From: Stakelama saccharophila | GTDB lineage: Bacteria; Pseudomonadota; Alphaproteobacteria; Sphingomonadales; Sphingomonadaceae | Assembly: GCF_032229225.1 (NCBI RefSeq) | Contig: NZ_CP135076.1 | Location: forward strand, 1,655,001 to 1,719,000 | Length of the DNA: 64,000 nt | Direction: 5' to 3' | Position numbers and translations under genes: made by a program | Shown: positions 1-8,715 of the stretch, piece by piece | Layout: every line of letters begins with the position of its first letter | Numbering within the stretch: the first letter of the stretch is position 1 | Notes under the pieces: generated by a model | Seen by the model: the letters and a program-made list of their open reading frames with translations, nothing else | The model's database searches: none | What the model was told of the DNA's origin: nothing

Positions 1-655
1 GCTGTTCCACAAGGACCTGTATAACGTCGCGACGACGTCGACGGAGCGGCAGAGCTTCACCAACAACGGCGAAACGTTCGACGCGATCGTGACGACGCCG
101 TTGAATTCCGACGATGTCGGCAAGATCAACGGTCTGGAACTCGCCTATCAGCAGACCTATGATTTCCTGCCGGGCATATTGTCCGGTCTCGGTCTGTCGG
201 CGAACTTCACTTATGTGGACTCCTCGGGGGTCTCGAACAGTTCGATCGATCCCGACGATCCGAATGTCGCGGACGGTAATCTGGTGTCGGTCGACACCAG
301 CAAATTGCCGCTCGAGGGCCTGTCGAAATATCAGTTCAACGTGACGCCCTTTTATTCTCGAAACGGGCTGGAAATTCGGGCGGCCTATTCGTGGCGCTCG
401 CGCAACCTCCTGACGACGCGGGACGTGATCGTACCGAACTCGCCGGTGTTCAACGAAGCCTATGGCCAGCTCGACGCGTCGATCTTCTATGCCGTGACGG
501 ATAATATCCGCATGGGATTCCAGGCGGTGAACCTGACCAACTCGATCTCCGAGACGCAATATGTCATCAACGACGAACTGCTGAAGCGGCCGCGCAACTG
601 GTTCATCAACGACACGCGCTTCACCTTCTCCATTCGGGCGCAGTTCGGCGACTGA
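1..655 (+). CDS. TonB-dependent receptor, C-terminal part (5' end outside window)
   Basis: The reading frame is open from base 2 to a TGA at 653-655 and gives about 217 residues of an outer-membrane beta-barrel. The visible part has the alternating aromatic/polar strands, a 'YQQTYDFLPG' segment and a 'GLGLSANFTYVDS' strand that recur almost unchanged in the receptors at 17053 and 28412, and it ends on the barrel signature 'FTFSIRAQFGD' with an aromatic near the C-terminus. The plug domain and signal peptide lie upstream of the window, so the substrate cannot be judged. By neighbourhood it is probably another carbohydrate-oligomer receptor. A strong terminator follows. Confidence 0.93.
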   Translation, partial: LFHKDLYNVATTSTERQSFTNNGETFDAIVTTPLNSDDVGKINGLELAYQQTYDFLPGILSGLGLSANFTYVDSSGVSNSSIDPDDPNVADGNLVSVDTSKLPLEGLSKYQFNVTPFYSRNGLEIRAAYSWRSRNLLTTRDVIVPNSPVFNEAYGQLDASIFYAVTDNIRMGFQAVNLTNSISETQYVINDELLKRPRNWFINDTRFTFSIRAQFGD

Positions 656-692
656 CCGTTCGAACGGGGTCTTCCTCCTCCCTGAACCTTCG

Positions 693-727
693 GCCCGCTT
701 CGCGTCATCGTGGAGCGGGCATTTTTT
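693..727 (+). terminator. Rho-independent terminator after the TonB receptor
   Basis: GCCCGCT (693-699) pairs with AGCGGGC (714-720) across a 14-nt loop and is followed by a run of six T (722-727). It separates the receptor from the tRNA gene. Confidence 0.8.
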
Positions 728-781
728 GCCCGGCCGGTCCGTTGCCTTTTCGCCGCGCCGGGCATAAGCGGACGCGGTAGG

Positions 782-857
782 GCCGGTTTAGCTCAGTTGG
801 TAGAGCAGCGGTTTTGTAAACCGAAGGTCGCGGGTTCGAATCCTGCAACCGGCACCA
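782..857 (+). tRNA. tRNA-Thr(TGT)
   Basis: This is a 76-nt cloverleaf. The acceptor arm GCCGGTT (782-788) pairs with AACCGGC (847-853), followed by discriminator A and an encoded CCA. The D-arm is GCTC...GAGC, the anticodon loop TTTGTAA has anticodon TGT at 815-817, and the T-arm carries GGTTCGAATCC. It reads ACA threonine codons. It stands alone between a terminator and a gene-poor region. Confidence 0.97.
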
Positions 858-1292
858 GCTCATTCGGAAAGATTGTAGAAGTTCGCAGAATTCTACGGGT
901 GGTAGCCAGGCTGGCACCATAATCGACAACGGGATTATCCTGACGCAGCCGCCAAGGTGTCAAGGAAGGCGGGATCACGTCAGAAAACCCGCGGGTGTCC
1001 CGCAATTTGAAGAGCTTGGGCAGAACAGAGCGGAATCCCACTGCTCCGCTCCGCTCTCCGTCCGAACCCGCGCTCATACCTGGTCGAAGCGCAACGCACA
1101 GGGGTCGGTGACCGGCACCTTCGGCAAGTCTTCCACTATTACGGTTCCGGAATGGCGCCCGATCGCCGCCACGCGCCGGCCCCGCCTGGAATGAAGGAAA
1201 ATGCCTGTCCTTCCGCTTCAACCGCGATGGTGACGACATGAATCAGCACCGGGCCCATGCACGGGCGCGCGAGCACGTACATCTCCGGCCGG
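858..1292. other. Gene-poor stretch between tRNA-Thr and a GH78-like remnant
   Basis: I see no convincing gene here. A short dyad, GTAGAA (875-880) and TTCTAC (891-896), lies 17 nt after the tRNA with no T-run. Minus-strand frames between 1140 and 1290 give protein-like but unrecognisable segments interrupted by stops, suggesting decayed coding DNA continuous with the remnant at 1293-1569. No integrase or direct repeat of the tRNA 3' end was noticed. Confidence 0.5.
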
Positions 1293-1569
1293 TCATGGCC
1301 ACACGGTCATCGGATGGTCGGAAGGTGCGACGTTATACTTTCCGCGAACCGGTCCTCCGACGTTGAAAGGCCTGCTCGCGACGAAGACGCGATACGCTGT
1401 TTGCCGAACACTGCGGTCGGCCATTTCCAGACTGAGCGGATATTGGGTATATCCGACCTGCAAGCCGTCGATCGCGACGCCGGCCGGGTCGGACGCGCGC
1501 CTGCGCGGCGCGGCTGCCGGCCAGCGCCGTGCCGGTGGTGGCGAGGAATCGCCCGCGGCCAGGGTTCAT
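1293..1569 (-). pseudogene. Remnant of an alpha-L-rhamnosidase-like (GH78) gene, N-terminal part
   Basis: An ATG at 1569 overlaps the stop of the upstream beta-helix gene (ATGA), as in an intact operon. It opens a signal-peptide-like start, 'MNPGRGRFLATTGTALAG'. About 25 codons in, near a GCGCGCG run at about 1493-1503, the sensible frame shifts by one base. The new frame reads 'DGLQVGYTQYPLSLEMADRS' and then 'RQTAYRVFVASR', resembling the N-terminal region of GH78 rhamnosidases, where a 'Q(T/V)AYRVLVA' strand is typical. It stops at 1293 after about 65 codons, whereas intact GH78 enzymes are near 900-1100 residues. The family assignment rests on this short stretch only. Confidence 0.55.
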
Positions 1570-3605
1570 CGCGCCCCCTCCCGCGCCGGCAGTTCGGGCG
1601 GTTCCTTGCCCGGCTCGATGCCCGACGCCTGCATCACCGCGCGCGCTTCCGCCGGCCAATCGTCGCCGGCGACCGGATGGTCGTCGAGGATCAGGTCGTT
1701 CTGATAGACGATCCACTGTCCGCCGATCTCGTCGCTATTGTGCCAGTTGCCGATCGCCTTGTTGTCGATGGTGATCCGCATCGGGTTGGCGGACTTCACC
1801 GTATTGTTGTTGAGCCAGCGACCCGTTCCGTCGACGACGTTGCGCTCGACATGGATGCCGCGCGACCCCTCGTCGAGATAGAGGCCGATATGGCCGTGCA
1901 GGTCGTACATATAGTTTTCGCGGATCTGCGAATGGGGATTGGCCGACAGGTTGTAGATCGCGCCGCCATCGACGAACAACTGCTTGACATCGTGCAACCG
2001 GTTGCCCGCGACCAGCGTGTTCCTGAGCGTCGTCGGTAGCTGATATTCGGCGTTCCCGGTATTGTCGTAGCCGTGCATTCCGGCGCGGTATCGGGGATTG
2101 CCGCCGACATCCATATAGCCCCAGCCAAGCCCCGTGCCGATCGCGTCATAAGGGGTGTCGGACACGTCGTTATGGACGATCGTTGCGCCATCGACATAGG
2201 TGGTGAGGATCGCGCTATTGTCCTTGAACTCGCGCGACACGCTCTTCACGCGGTTGTTGGCGATGCGGATGTCGCGGTTGACGAGGCGCGGGTCCGACGG
2301 GTGGTGCGCCTCGCGCCGGACGCCGCCGGCAATGATCGCCCCGCCGGCGAGATCGGTGAACAGGTTGCTGGTGACCGAGATATGTTGCGCGCCGAGACCG
2401 ATATGGCTGGCATTGGCGCCCATATCCATGCCGATGCCGAGCGCCACCTGCCCGAGATGGGCGAAGACATTGCGATCGAAGCGGACATTTTCGGCGCGCG
2501 CGACCTGCACGGCGGCGGGGAGCTGGCTCCACTCGTTGCGCATCGTCTCGAACGCGCGGCAGCCGAAGCTGCAGCTCTCCAGCGTGTCGTCGGGATAGTC
2601 CGCGGCGGCATCGCCGAGATAGGAGCCGCTCTGCTGATTGGCGTAACCGCGATTGGTCAGCGGACCGAGCCAGCTCGTGTGCGAGAACTGGATGCCGCGG
2701 AACGTCAGGTTGCGGACGGGATCATAGGTGCCGGCTATGCTCAGCAAGTGATCGAGGCGGGGCAGGGTGATCGACAGGCGGTTCGGATCGACGCCGTCGG
2801 GCGGGCGATAATAAAGCCTGCCGTGCTCGGGATCGACATACCACTGGTCAGGTTTTTGTAAAAAGGCGAGCGAATTCAGCAGGTAGAGATGCGAGTGTTC
2901 CGGGGAGACCGGATCGGCGAGCGTGTCATAGCCCCACAGATTATTGTCCCATGCCGGCTGCTGCATGGTGATCGTTGTGCCGTCGATATGATCTACAGGC
3001 GCGAAGCGGTCGGTGAAATAACCGGTGCCCTCCACCTCGATCCGCTTCTGCTGCGGTAGGTCGGCGAGATAGCGCAGTTTCGGATCGACGATCTCGAGTC
3101 CCGTTTGCGTGAAGCGGACGGCGTCGCGGGCGATCTCGATTCCCGCGCGCGGGGCGATCTTGCCGTTCACCCATAACTGGCGCGCGTCGACGCCCCTGGG
3201 AACGTCGGCGACATAGATGTTGCGCTCGGCATCGTGGAGCGCCCAACCGCTGACCGGAATGCCGCCCGACAGGATGGGACGCGCGCCAGGCTCGGTCGTC
3301 CAGGTGACGCTGTGTCCGTCCCGGCCGCCATCGGCAGTGCCCATGACGAGCGGCGCATCCAACCGATAGACGCCATCCGCCAGCCGCACGGTGATGTCCC
3401 GATTCTCGCTCTCACGGCGGATTTCTTCCTGCGCGCGGGCGAGGGAGTGGAGGGGATGGGCGGCGTCTCCCGCGCCCTTGCCGTCACTTGCCGGGGCGAC
3501 GTGGAGGATGAGCGGAGAGTTGTCTTGGGCGACAGCCGGGAGCGGTGTAAACAACAGGGCAAGCGCCACTCCCCCTGGCAAGCCGGCATGGCGAAAGTGC
3601 TTCAT
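1566..3605 (-). CDS. Secreted right-handed beta-helix glycosidase, GH141-like (paralogue 1)
   Basis: This is a 679-residue protein with a signal peptide ending near 'LPAVAQ'. The N-terminal segment 'LILHVAP...HPLHSLARAQEEI' followed by 'DITVRLADGVYRL' and 'GARPILSGGIPVSGW' is the start of the large parallel beta-helix family that includes GH141, whose founding members are an alpha-L-fucosidase from rhamnogalacturonan-II degradation and a xylanase. Repeated 'N..I..N' coils fill residues 300-620. A GGAGAGG ribosome site precedes the ATG. The gene at 46329 is a full-length paralogue. With GH95 and a fucose pathway nearby, cleavage of a fucosylated pectin side chain is the favoured role, but this is inferred. 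The specific activity cannot be read from the sequence. Confidence 0.85.
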   Translation of the reverse strand: MKHFRHAGLPGGVALALLFTPLPAVAQDNSPLILHVAPASDGKGAGDAAHPLHSLARAQEEIRRESENRDITVRLADGVYRLDAPLVMGTADGGRDGHSVTWTTEPGARPILSGGIPVSGWALHDAERNIYVADVPRGVDARQLWVNGKIAPRAGIEIARDAVRFTQTGLEIVDPKLRYLADLPQQKRIEVEGTGYFTDRFAPVDHIDGTTITMQQPAWDNNLWGYDTLADPVSPEHSHLYLLNSLAFLQKPDQWYVDPEHGRLYYRPPDGVDPNRLSITLPRLDHLLSIAGTYDPVRNLTFRGIQFSHTSWLGPLTNRGYANQQSGSYLGDAAADYPDDTLESCSFGCRAFETMRNEWSQLPAAVQVARAENVRFDRNVFAHLGQVALGIGMDMGANASHIGLGAQHISVTSNLFTDLAGGAIIAGGVRREAHHPSDPRLVNRDIRIANNRVKSVSREFKDNSAILTTYVDGATIVHNDVSDTPYDAIGTGLGWGYMDVGGNPRYRAGMHGYDNTGNAEYQLPTTLRNTLVAGNRLHDVKQLFVDGGAIYNLSANPHSQIRENYMYDLHGHIGLYLDEGSRGIHVERNVVDGTGRWLNNNTVKSANPMRITIDNKAIGNWHNSDEIGGQWIVYQNDLILDDHPVAGDDWPAEARAVMQASGIEPGKEPPELPAREGAR

Positions 3606-3634
3606 GTCCTCTCCCTGCTTTCATTTGTGCCCAG

Positions 3635-3652
3635 CCTACTAACATATCACGG
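3635..3652. promoter_or_regulatory. A/T-rich operator-like site upstream of the beta-helix gene
   Basis: CCTACTAACATATCACGG lies 30 bp upstream of the minus-strand start at 3605, in a divergent promoter gap. It is a poor match to operator family B (TTNNGATATCNNAA) and is listed only because it sits in the expected place. Confidence 0.3.
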
Positions 3653-3683
3653 CGCGCCTCAAGATAATTCAGTGCCGGAAATT

Positions 3684-3700
3684 ACTATATCTGATTGCGT
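3684..3700. promoter_or_regulatory. Family A operator-like site between beta-helix gene and uxaA
   Basis: ACTATATC-T-GATTGCGT matches the ATC-W-GAT core and part of the left arm of the family A consensus (AATTTATC-W-GATAAATT). It lies in the divergent promoter gap and could serve both genes. Confidence 0.5.
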
Positions 3701-3818
3701 GGATGCGGCGGCACCCGATATAGGTCGCCGGCAACCCACGTCGCGCAGTGTTTCGGGCTGAACCGTGGCGCGGCGCCGTTCGCGTGCGATGAAGCAGACA
3801 GTTTATTCGAGGCCGTCC

Positions 3819-5321
3819 ATGTCCGATTGCAACCGCAACCCCCTTCACCGCGTCGATCCGCGCGACGATGTCGCGACGGCGCTGTACGATCTCGAATCGG
3901 GGACGGCGGTAACGGTCGGCGATCGCCGGGTGGTACTGCGCGATGCCGTGGGTCATGGGCACAAGGTCGCGCTGCACGACATCGCCGAGGGCGCGCAGGT
4001 CGTCAAATATGGCTGGCCGATCGGCGTCGCCACGCGCGCCATCGCGGCGGGCGCGCATGTCCATACGCACAATGTGAAGACGCTGCTCGAAGGCGTCGAG
4101 CGCTTCTCCTACGACCCTGCCGACACCACGCCTGCGCCCGTGCAGAGCGCGCCCGCGACGTTCGACGGCTATCGTCGCGCCGATGGCCGGGTGGGCACGC
4201 GCAACGAGATCTGGGTGCTGTGCAGCGTCGGCTGTGTCGCGCAGACCGCGCGACGGCTCGCCGAGCTGGCCAATCAGCGGCTCGGCGGCAAGGTCGACGG
4301 CATCCACGCCTTTCCGCACCCCTATGGCTGCTCGCAGCTTGGCGACGACCTTGCCCATACGCGCGACATGATCGCCAGCCTCGCGCGCCATCCCAATGCG
4401 GGCGGCGTGCTGCTGGTCGGGCTGGGGTGCGAGAACAACCAGATCGACCCGCTGCTCGAATCGGCGCCCGATCTCGATCGCGAGCGGCTGCGCTATTTCG
4501 CGACGCAAATGGTCGGCGACGAATATGAGACCGGCCTTGCCATGATCGAGGAACTGGTCGCGATCGCCGAACAGGACCAGCGTGAGCCGATGGCGCTGTC
4601 CGAACTGGTCATCGGCCTGAAATGCGGCGGGTCGGACGGCTTTTCGGGGGTGTCGGCCAACCCGCTGGTCGGGCGCGTCGCCGATGCCGTGGCGGGTGCC
4701 GGCGGCACGCCGATCCTGACCGAGATCCCCGAGATGTTCGGCGCTGAGCAGGTGCTGATGTCGCGCGCGCGCGACCGCGACGTGTTCGACCGCATTCAGG
4801 CGGTGGTCGACGATTTCAAGCAATATTTCATCGCCCATGACCAGCCGATCTATGAAAACCCGTCGCCGGGAAACAAGGCGGGCGGGATCACGACGCTCGA
4901 CGAGAAGTCGCTGGGCGCGGTGCAGAAGGCGGGGCGCAGCGCGGTGGTCGACGTGCTGCGCTATGGCGAGCGCGTGCGCACGCATGGCTTGGCGCTGCTG
5001 GAGGCGCCGGGCAACGACGCGGTATCCTCGACCGCGATGACGGCGGCCGGCGCGACGGTGATCCTGTTCACCACCGGGCGCGGCACGCCGATGGGCTTTC
5101 CCGCGCCGACGCTCAAGATCGCGTCGAACACGCCGCTTGCCGAGCGCAAGCCCGGCTGGATCGACTTCGACGCAGGCACCGTGCTGGCCGGCGAGCCGAT
5201 GGACGATGCCGCGGCGCGGCTGCTCGACCTCGTCGTCGCCACCGCCTCGGGCGCGGAAACCCGTTCCGAACGCAATGGAGAGCGCGAGATCGCCCTGTGG
5301 AAACAGGGCGTGACGGTGTGA
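3819..5321 (+). CDS. uxaA: Altronate dehydratase
   Basis: This enzyme converts D-altronate to 2-keto-3-deoxy-D-gluconate (KDG) in galacturonate catabolism, in the cytoplasm. The 500-residue protein has an N-terminal SAF-type domain (about residues 10-90) and the UxaA body with the family stretches 'YRRADGRVGTRNEIWVL', 'HPYGCSQLG', 'LKCGGSDGFSG' and 'TEIPEMFGAEQ'. The ATG at 3819 is chosen because GAGG stands six bases before it. In-frame starts at 3765 (GTG) and 3789 lack such a site. Its stop is one base from the convergent IclR gene. UxaC, the reductase and ExuT lie 15-20 kb away, so the galacturonate pathway is split across the island. No separate UxaB is present. Confidence 0.95.
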   Translation: MSDCNRNPLHRVDPRDDVATALYDLESGTAVTVGDRRVVLRDAVGHGHKVALHDIAEGAQVVKYGWPIGVATRAIAAGAHVHTHNVKTLLEGVERFSYDPADTTPAPVQSAPATFDGYRRADGRVGTRNEIWVLCSVGCVAQTARRLAELANQRLGGKVDGIHAFPHPYGCSQLGDDLAHTRDMIASLARHPNAGGVLLVGLGCENNQIDPLLESAPDLDRERLRYFATQMVGDEYETGLAMIEELVAIAEQDQREPMALSELVIGLKCGGSDGFSGVSANPLVGRVADAVAGAGGTPILTEIPEMFGAEQVLMSRARDRDVFDRIQAVVDDFKQYFIAHDQPIYENPSPGNKAGGITTLDEKSLGAVQKAGRSAVVDVLRYGERVRTHGLALLEAPGNDAVSSTAMTAAGATVILFTTGRGTPMGFPAPTLKIASNTPLAERKPGWIDFDAGTVLAGEPMDDAAARLLDLVVATASGAETRSERNGEREIALWKQGVTV

Positions 5322-5322
5322 T

Positions 5323-6138
5323 TCAGTGCGCGGCGACGTCCTCGCCGTGCCAGCCCAGCCCCGCGGAGATGCGCGCAGCGGCATCGGCCGCGAACGCCTG
5401 GACATCGTCGATCGCGACCGGATGCGACCCGTCGATGCGTTCGAGAAAGGGAATGGTCAGCGCCGCGGCGATGTGACCGTCGAAGCCGAAGATGGGGTGG
5501 CTGATGTCGATCACGCCATAGGTCATCGGGCTCTGACGGCGCTCATGGCCCTGTCGGCGGATGCGCCTGAGCGCGGCGGACAGCCGTGTCGTGCTGCGCG
5601 GCTTGCCGTCGCGACCGCGCGGTACGATCGCGGCGATGCGGTCGGCATCGGTAAAGGCCAGCAGCACGTTGCCCGAACAGCTTTCGAACAGATCGACGCG
5701 CGCGCCGAGGCGGACGCCGAAGCTGGTCGGGCCGGGATTTTCCTCACGCGCGACGACCAGGCCACAGCCTTCGCTGATGACGACGAGATGGCATGACTGC
5801 GCCGCCGAGCGGGCGAGGTCGTACATCACCGGCGCGGCGATATGCGTCAGGTTCTGCACCGGTGTCGCGCGATAGGCAATGTCGAGGATCTTGTATGCAA
5901 CCGAATAGCGGTCGGTCCCGGAATCCTTGCGCAGATATCCGCGCCGTTCCATCACCACGATCAGGCGGAACAGCTCGTTGATCGACCGATCGAGCCGTGC
6001 CGCGATCTCTGAAATCGTCAGCCCTTCGGGAAAGCCCGCGAGCAATTCGAAGACATCGAAGCCCTTTTCGAGCGCGGGCGCCGAATATTGGCCCTTGCGG
6101 GCGCCGCCGCCGTTTGTTTCCATGGCTCCCCGTTTCAT
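5323..6138 (-). CDS. IclR-family transcriptional regulator
   Basis: This 271-residue protein has an N-terminal winged helix ('ALEKGFDVFELLAGFPEGLT...IAARLDRSINELFRLI') and an IclR effector domain from about residue 100 to the end ('RSAAQSCHLVVISEGCGLVV', 'FESCSGNVLLAF'). The start at 6138 is supported by AAGGAG six bases upstream. An in-frame start at 6243 would run into the transporter gene. It closes the minus-strand unit dehydrogenase-transporter-regulator and converges on uxaA. IclR proteins of this type often sense KDG or related sugar acids, but the ligand here is unknown. Confidence 0.92.
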   Translation of the reverse strand: MKRGAMETNGGGARKGQYSAPALEKGFDVFELLAGFPEGLTISEIAARLDRSINELFRLIVVMERRGYLRKDSGTDRYSVAYKILDIAYRATPVQNLTHIAAPVMYDLARSAAQSCHLVVISEGCGLVVAREENPGPTSFGVRLGARVDLFESCSGNVLLAFTDADRIAAIVPRGRDGKPRSTTRLSAALRRIRRQGHERRQSPMTYGVIDISHPIFGFDGHIAAALTIPFLERIDGSHPVAIDDVQAFAADAAARISAGLGWHGEDVAAH

Positions 6139-6193
6139 TGTCTGCTCCTTCGGGAACGCTATCGCCGTGCGCCGCCGCTGCCAATCGTCCATG

Positions 6194-7513
6194 TCAGCCG
6201 ATCGGCAACGCGCGCCGGGCGATGCGGCGAACGCGTGCGGCATAGACCGCGACGACCGCGAAACAGCCCGCCGGCATCAGCATCGCCGGCTGGATATGAC
6301 CGGTCCATTGCGACACCAGCCCCATGATCGGCGGAAACACCGCGCCGCCGATGATCGCCATGATGATCAGCGGCGCGCCCAGCATCGCGCGACCGCCAAG
6401 GTCCTTGACCCCCAGCGAGAAGATCGTCGGGAACATGATCGACATAAAGAAGCTGGTCAGCATCAGCGCGCCGATGGCGGTCCAACCTCCCGCCAGCGCG
6501 GCGATCACGGCAAGACCGATATTGATGCAGGCGAAGACGAGCAGCAGTCGTGTCGCGTCGATTCGTTGCATCAGCGCGGTGCCGATGAAGCGCCCGGCCA
6601 TGAACAGCATCAGGCTGATCGACAGCAGGAACGCGGCGGTCCGTTCGGGCGTGGCCGGGCTCAGTTCCTTGGTGAAATCGACGAAGAAACTCCACACGCC
6701 GACCTGCGCGCCGACATAGAAGAATTGTGCGATCACCGCGCCGGCCAGCGCGGGTTCGCGCAGCACCGGCAACAGCCCCGAAGGCCGCGCGCTGTCGGCG
6801 CGTTGCTGCTCAATACGGGGCAGGCGGACAAAGGCGATGGCGAGCGCGATGCACCCGATGACGAGGGCGAGGACGAGATAGGGGGTCTGCACCATCTGCG
6901 CCTCGCTCGCGCGGTAGGCGGCGAGCCGGGCGGGCGACATGGCGGCGAGATCGGCGGCGCTGTGTTCGACGCCCGAAAAGATGAACAGGCCGCCGATGAT
7001 CGGCGCGACGAAGCCGCCGAACCCGTTGAAGGCCTGTGCGAAATTGAGCCGCTGCGAAGCGCGTTCGGGATCGCCGAACGCGACGATATAGGGATTGGCC
7101 GCGGTTTCGAGAAACGCCGCGCCGCTGGCGATCACGAACAGCGCGGCGAGGAACACGCCATATTCGCGGATCTCGGCTGCGGGATAGAAGAGCAGCGCGC
7201 CCGTCGCATACAGGCCGAGACCGCACAATATGCCCGCGCGGTAGCCGAAGCGGCGCATCAACATGCCGGCCGGCAGCGCCATGGTGAAATAGCCGAGATA
7301 AAAGACGAACTGGATGAACCCGGCCTCGGCGCGGTTGAGGGCGAGCGCCTTTTGAAATTGGCGGATCAGGATATCGTTGAAATTGTTGGCGATCGCCCAG
7401 AGGAAGAACAGGCTGGTGACGAGCGCGAACCCGGCGAGATAGCCCTGGCGGACGAAGCGACCGCGCGGGGCTCGGTCATTCCCGGTCTCTGGGAATATCG
7501 TGACACTGCCCAT
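6194..7513 (-). CDS. FucP-type sugar:proton symporter (MFS)
   Basis: This is a 439-residue, 12-helix MFS protein of the fucose/glucose/galactose symporter branch. The N-terminal 'SLFFLWAIANNFNDILIRQFQKAL', 'FVFYLGYFTMALPAGMLMRRFGYRAG' and 'AAFLETAANPYIVAFG' segments are characteristic of FucP relatives. It acts in the inner membrane, importing a neutral hexose, plausibly L-fucose given the GH95 enzyme and fucose genes. GAGGAG lies seven bases before the ATG. It sits between the zinc dehydrogenase (95-bp gap) and the IclR regulator (55-bp gap), all on the minus strand. Substrate is inferred from family and context. Confidence 0.88.
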   Translation of the reverse strand: MGSVTIFPETGNDRAPRGRFVRQGYLAGFALVTSLFFLWAIANNFNDILIRQFQKALALNRAEAGFIQFVFYLGYFTMALPAGMLMRRFGYRAGILCGLGLYATGALLFYPAAEIREYGVFLAALFVIASGAAFLETAANPYIVAFGDPERASQRLNFAQAFNGFGGFVAPIIGGLFIFSGVEHSAADLAAMSPARLAAYRASEAQMVQTPYLVLALVIGCIALAIAFVRLPRIEQQRADSARPSGLLPVLREPALAGAVIAQFFYVGAQVGVWSFFVDFTKELSPATPERTAAFLLSISLMLFMAGRFIGTALMQRIDATRLLLVFACINIGLAVIAALAGGWTAIGALMLTSFFMSIMFPTIFSLGVKDLGGRAMLGAPLIIMAIIGGAVFPPIMGLVSQWTGHIQPAMLMPAGCFAVVAVYAARVRRIARRALPIG

Positions 7514-7608
7514 CCAAGCTCTCCTCGCCAGCCATTTTTGTTGGCGGCCCCGCTCTTACGGTGGCCAGGACGCCCAGGCGACATTGCCGCCGGGCGTATT
7601 ATCACAAG

Positions 7609-8619
7609 TCACAGTATCGCAATCGCCTTCAGCACCGATCCCTGATCGGCGATAAGTTCGGGAAAGCGGCTTGGCGCCTCCGCCATCGGAAACGCATGCG
7701 TCTTGATCGTATCGGTCGGGATATCGCCGCGCGTGATCGCCGCGATGACGGTGCGGAAATCCTCGGCAGTGGCATTGCGGCTGCCGATCAGGCGCATCTC
7801 GCGCTTGTGGAATTCCGGGTCGGCGAAGCTGATGTCCTGCTTCACCACGCTGACGAGCACATAAGAGCCGCCATGCGCGACGAATGCGAAGCCTTTCTCC
7901 ATCGCGCGGGCATTGCCGGTGGCGTCGAAGACAAGGTCGTAGAATTCGCCATCGGTGCGCTCGGCAAGCGTGGCTTCGATCGTGTCGTCGACCAGTACGC
8001 CGTCGGGAATCCCGATAGCATCGCGGGCGTAATCGAGGCGCTGGCGGCTGGTGTCGGCGATCGTGACGCCGGCGCCGGCAGCTTTGGCGAACAGGGCGAC
8101 GGCGACGCCGATCGGTCCCGCGCCGACGACGAGCGCGTGGTCGCCGGCCGTTGTTTCCCCGCGGCGCACGGCATGTGCGCCGACCGACAGGAATTCGACC
8201 ATCGCCGCCTGGTCGAGGCTGAGCGTGCCGGCGGGGATGACGGCGGCCTGCGGCACGGCGAGATATTCGCACATCCCGCCATCGACATGGACGCCGAGCA
8301 CCCGGATCGACGTGCAGCAATTGGGTTTGTCCTTGCGGCAGGCGATACATTCACCGCAGGGCAGATAAGGATTGAGCGTCACCACCGCGCCGGGGACAAG
8401 GCCGCTGGCCATATCGGCCTCAACCACCTCGCCGGCGAGTTCGTGCCCCATCACGCGCGGATAGCTGAGAAAGGGTTGGTTGCCGGCGAAGATGTGATAA
8501 TCGGTGCCGCACAACCCGATACGACGGATGCGCAACAGCACCTCGCCCGGCGCGCGTTCGGGAAGGGGCCGATCGCGCACGTCAAGCGCGAAGGGACGTT
8601 CGCAAACCACCGCCTTCAT
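7609..8619 (-). CDS. Zinc-dependent medium-chain dehydrogenase, RspB-like
   Basis: This 336-residue MDR alcohol dehydrogenase has a catalytic zinc site 'GLCGTDYHIF' (Cys about 37) and 'GHELAGEV', structural zinc cysteines 'CGECIACRKDKPNC', and a nucleotide-binding 'VVGAGPIGVAVALFA'. Its closest recalled family is RspB/sugar-acid 5-dehydrogenases, for example L-gulonate or L-galactonate 5-dehydrogenase. RspB is classically paired with RspA, a ManD-type protein, and a ManD gene lies 3.4 kb away in the same island. GAGGAG stands eight bases before the ATG and a family A operator 70 bp upstream. Likely an NAD-linked hexonate or hexose oxidation. The exact substrate is not determinable. Confidence 0.85.
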   Translation of the reverse strand: MKAVVCERPFALDVRDRPLPERAPGEVLLRIRRIGLCGTDYHIFAGNQPFLSYPRVMGHELAGEVVEADMASGLVPGAVVTLNPYLPCGECIACRKDKPNCCTSIRVLGVHVDGGMCEYLAVPQAAVIPAGTLSLDQAAMVEFLSVGAHAVRRGETTAGDHALVVGAGPIGVAVALFAKAAGAGVTIADTSRQRLDYARDAIGIPDGVLVDDTIEATLAERTDGEFYDLVFDATGNARAMEKGFAFVAHGGSYVLVSVVKQDISFADPEFHKREMRLIGSRNATAEDFRTVIAAITRGDIPTDTIKTHAFPMAEAPSRFPELIADQGSVLKAIAIL

Positions 8620-8688
8620 GCCACCCGCTCCTCATTGTCGTTTCCGTATATGAAATCAACTTTTGCACAGGCAGGTGCGCGTTGCAAC

Positions 8689-8705
8689 AATTTATCTGAT
8701 GACCC
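8689..8705. promoter_or_regulatory. Family A operator upstream of the zinc dehydrogenase unit
   Basis: AATTTATC-T-GATGACCC has a perfect left arm and ATC-W-GAT core. It lies in the 96-bp gap between the GH95 stop and the dehydrogenase start, where a promoter for the minus-strand unit would be needed. Confidence 0.65.
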
Positions 8706-8715
8706 CCGTGGGCCG

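Noticed and set aside
782-1569. Genomic island inserted at tRNA-Thr
   Set aside because: No integrase, no duplicated tRNA 3' end and no mobile-element genes were seen. The decayed glycosidase gene is explained by local deletion.
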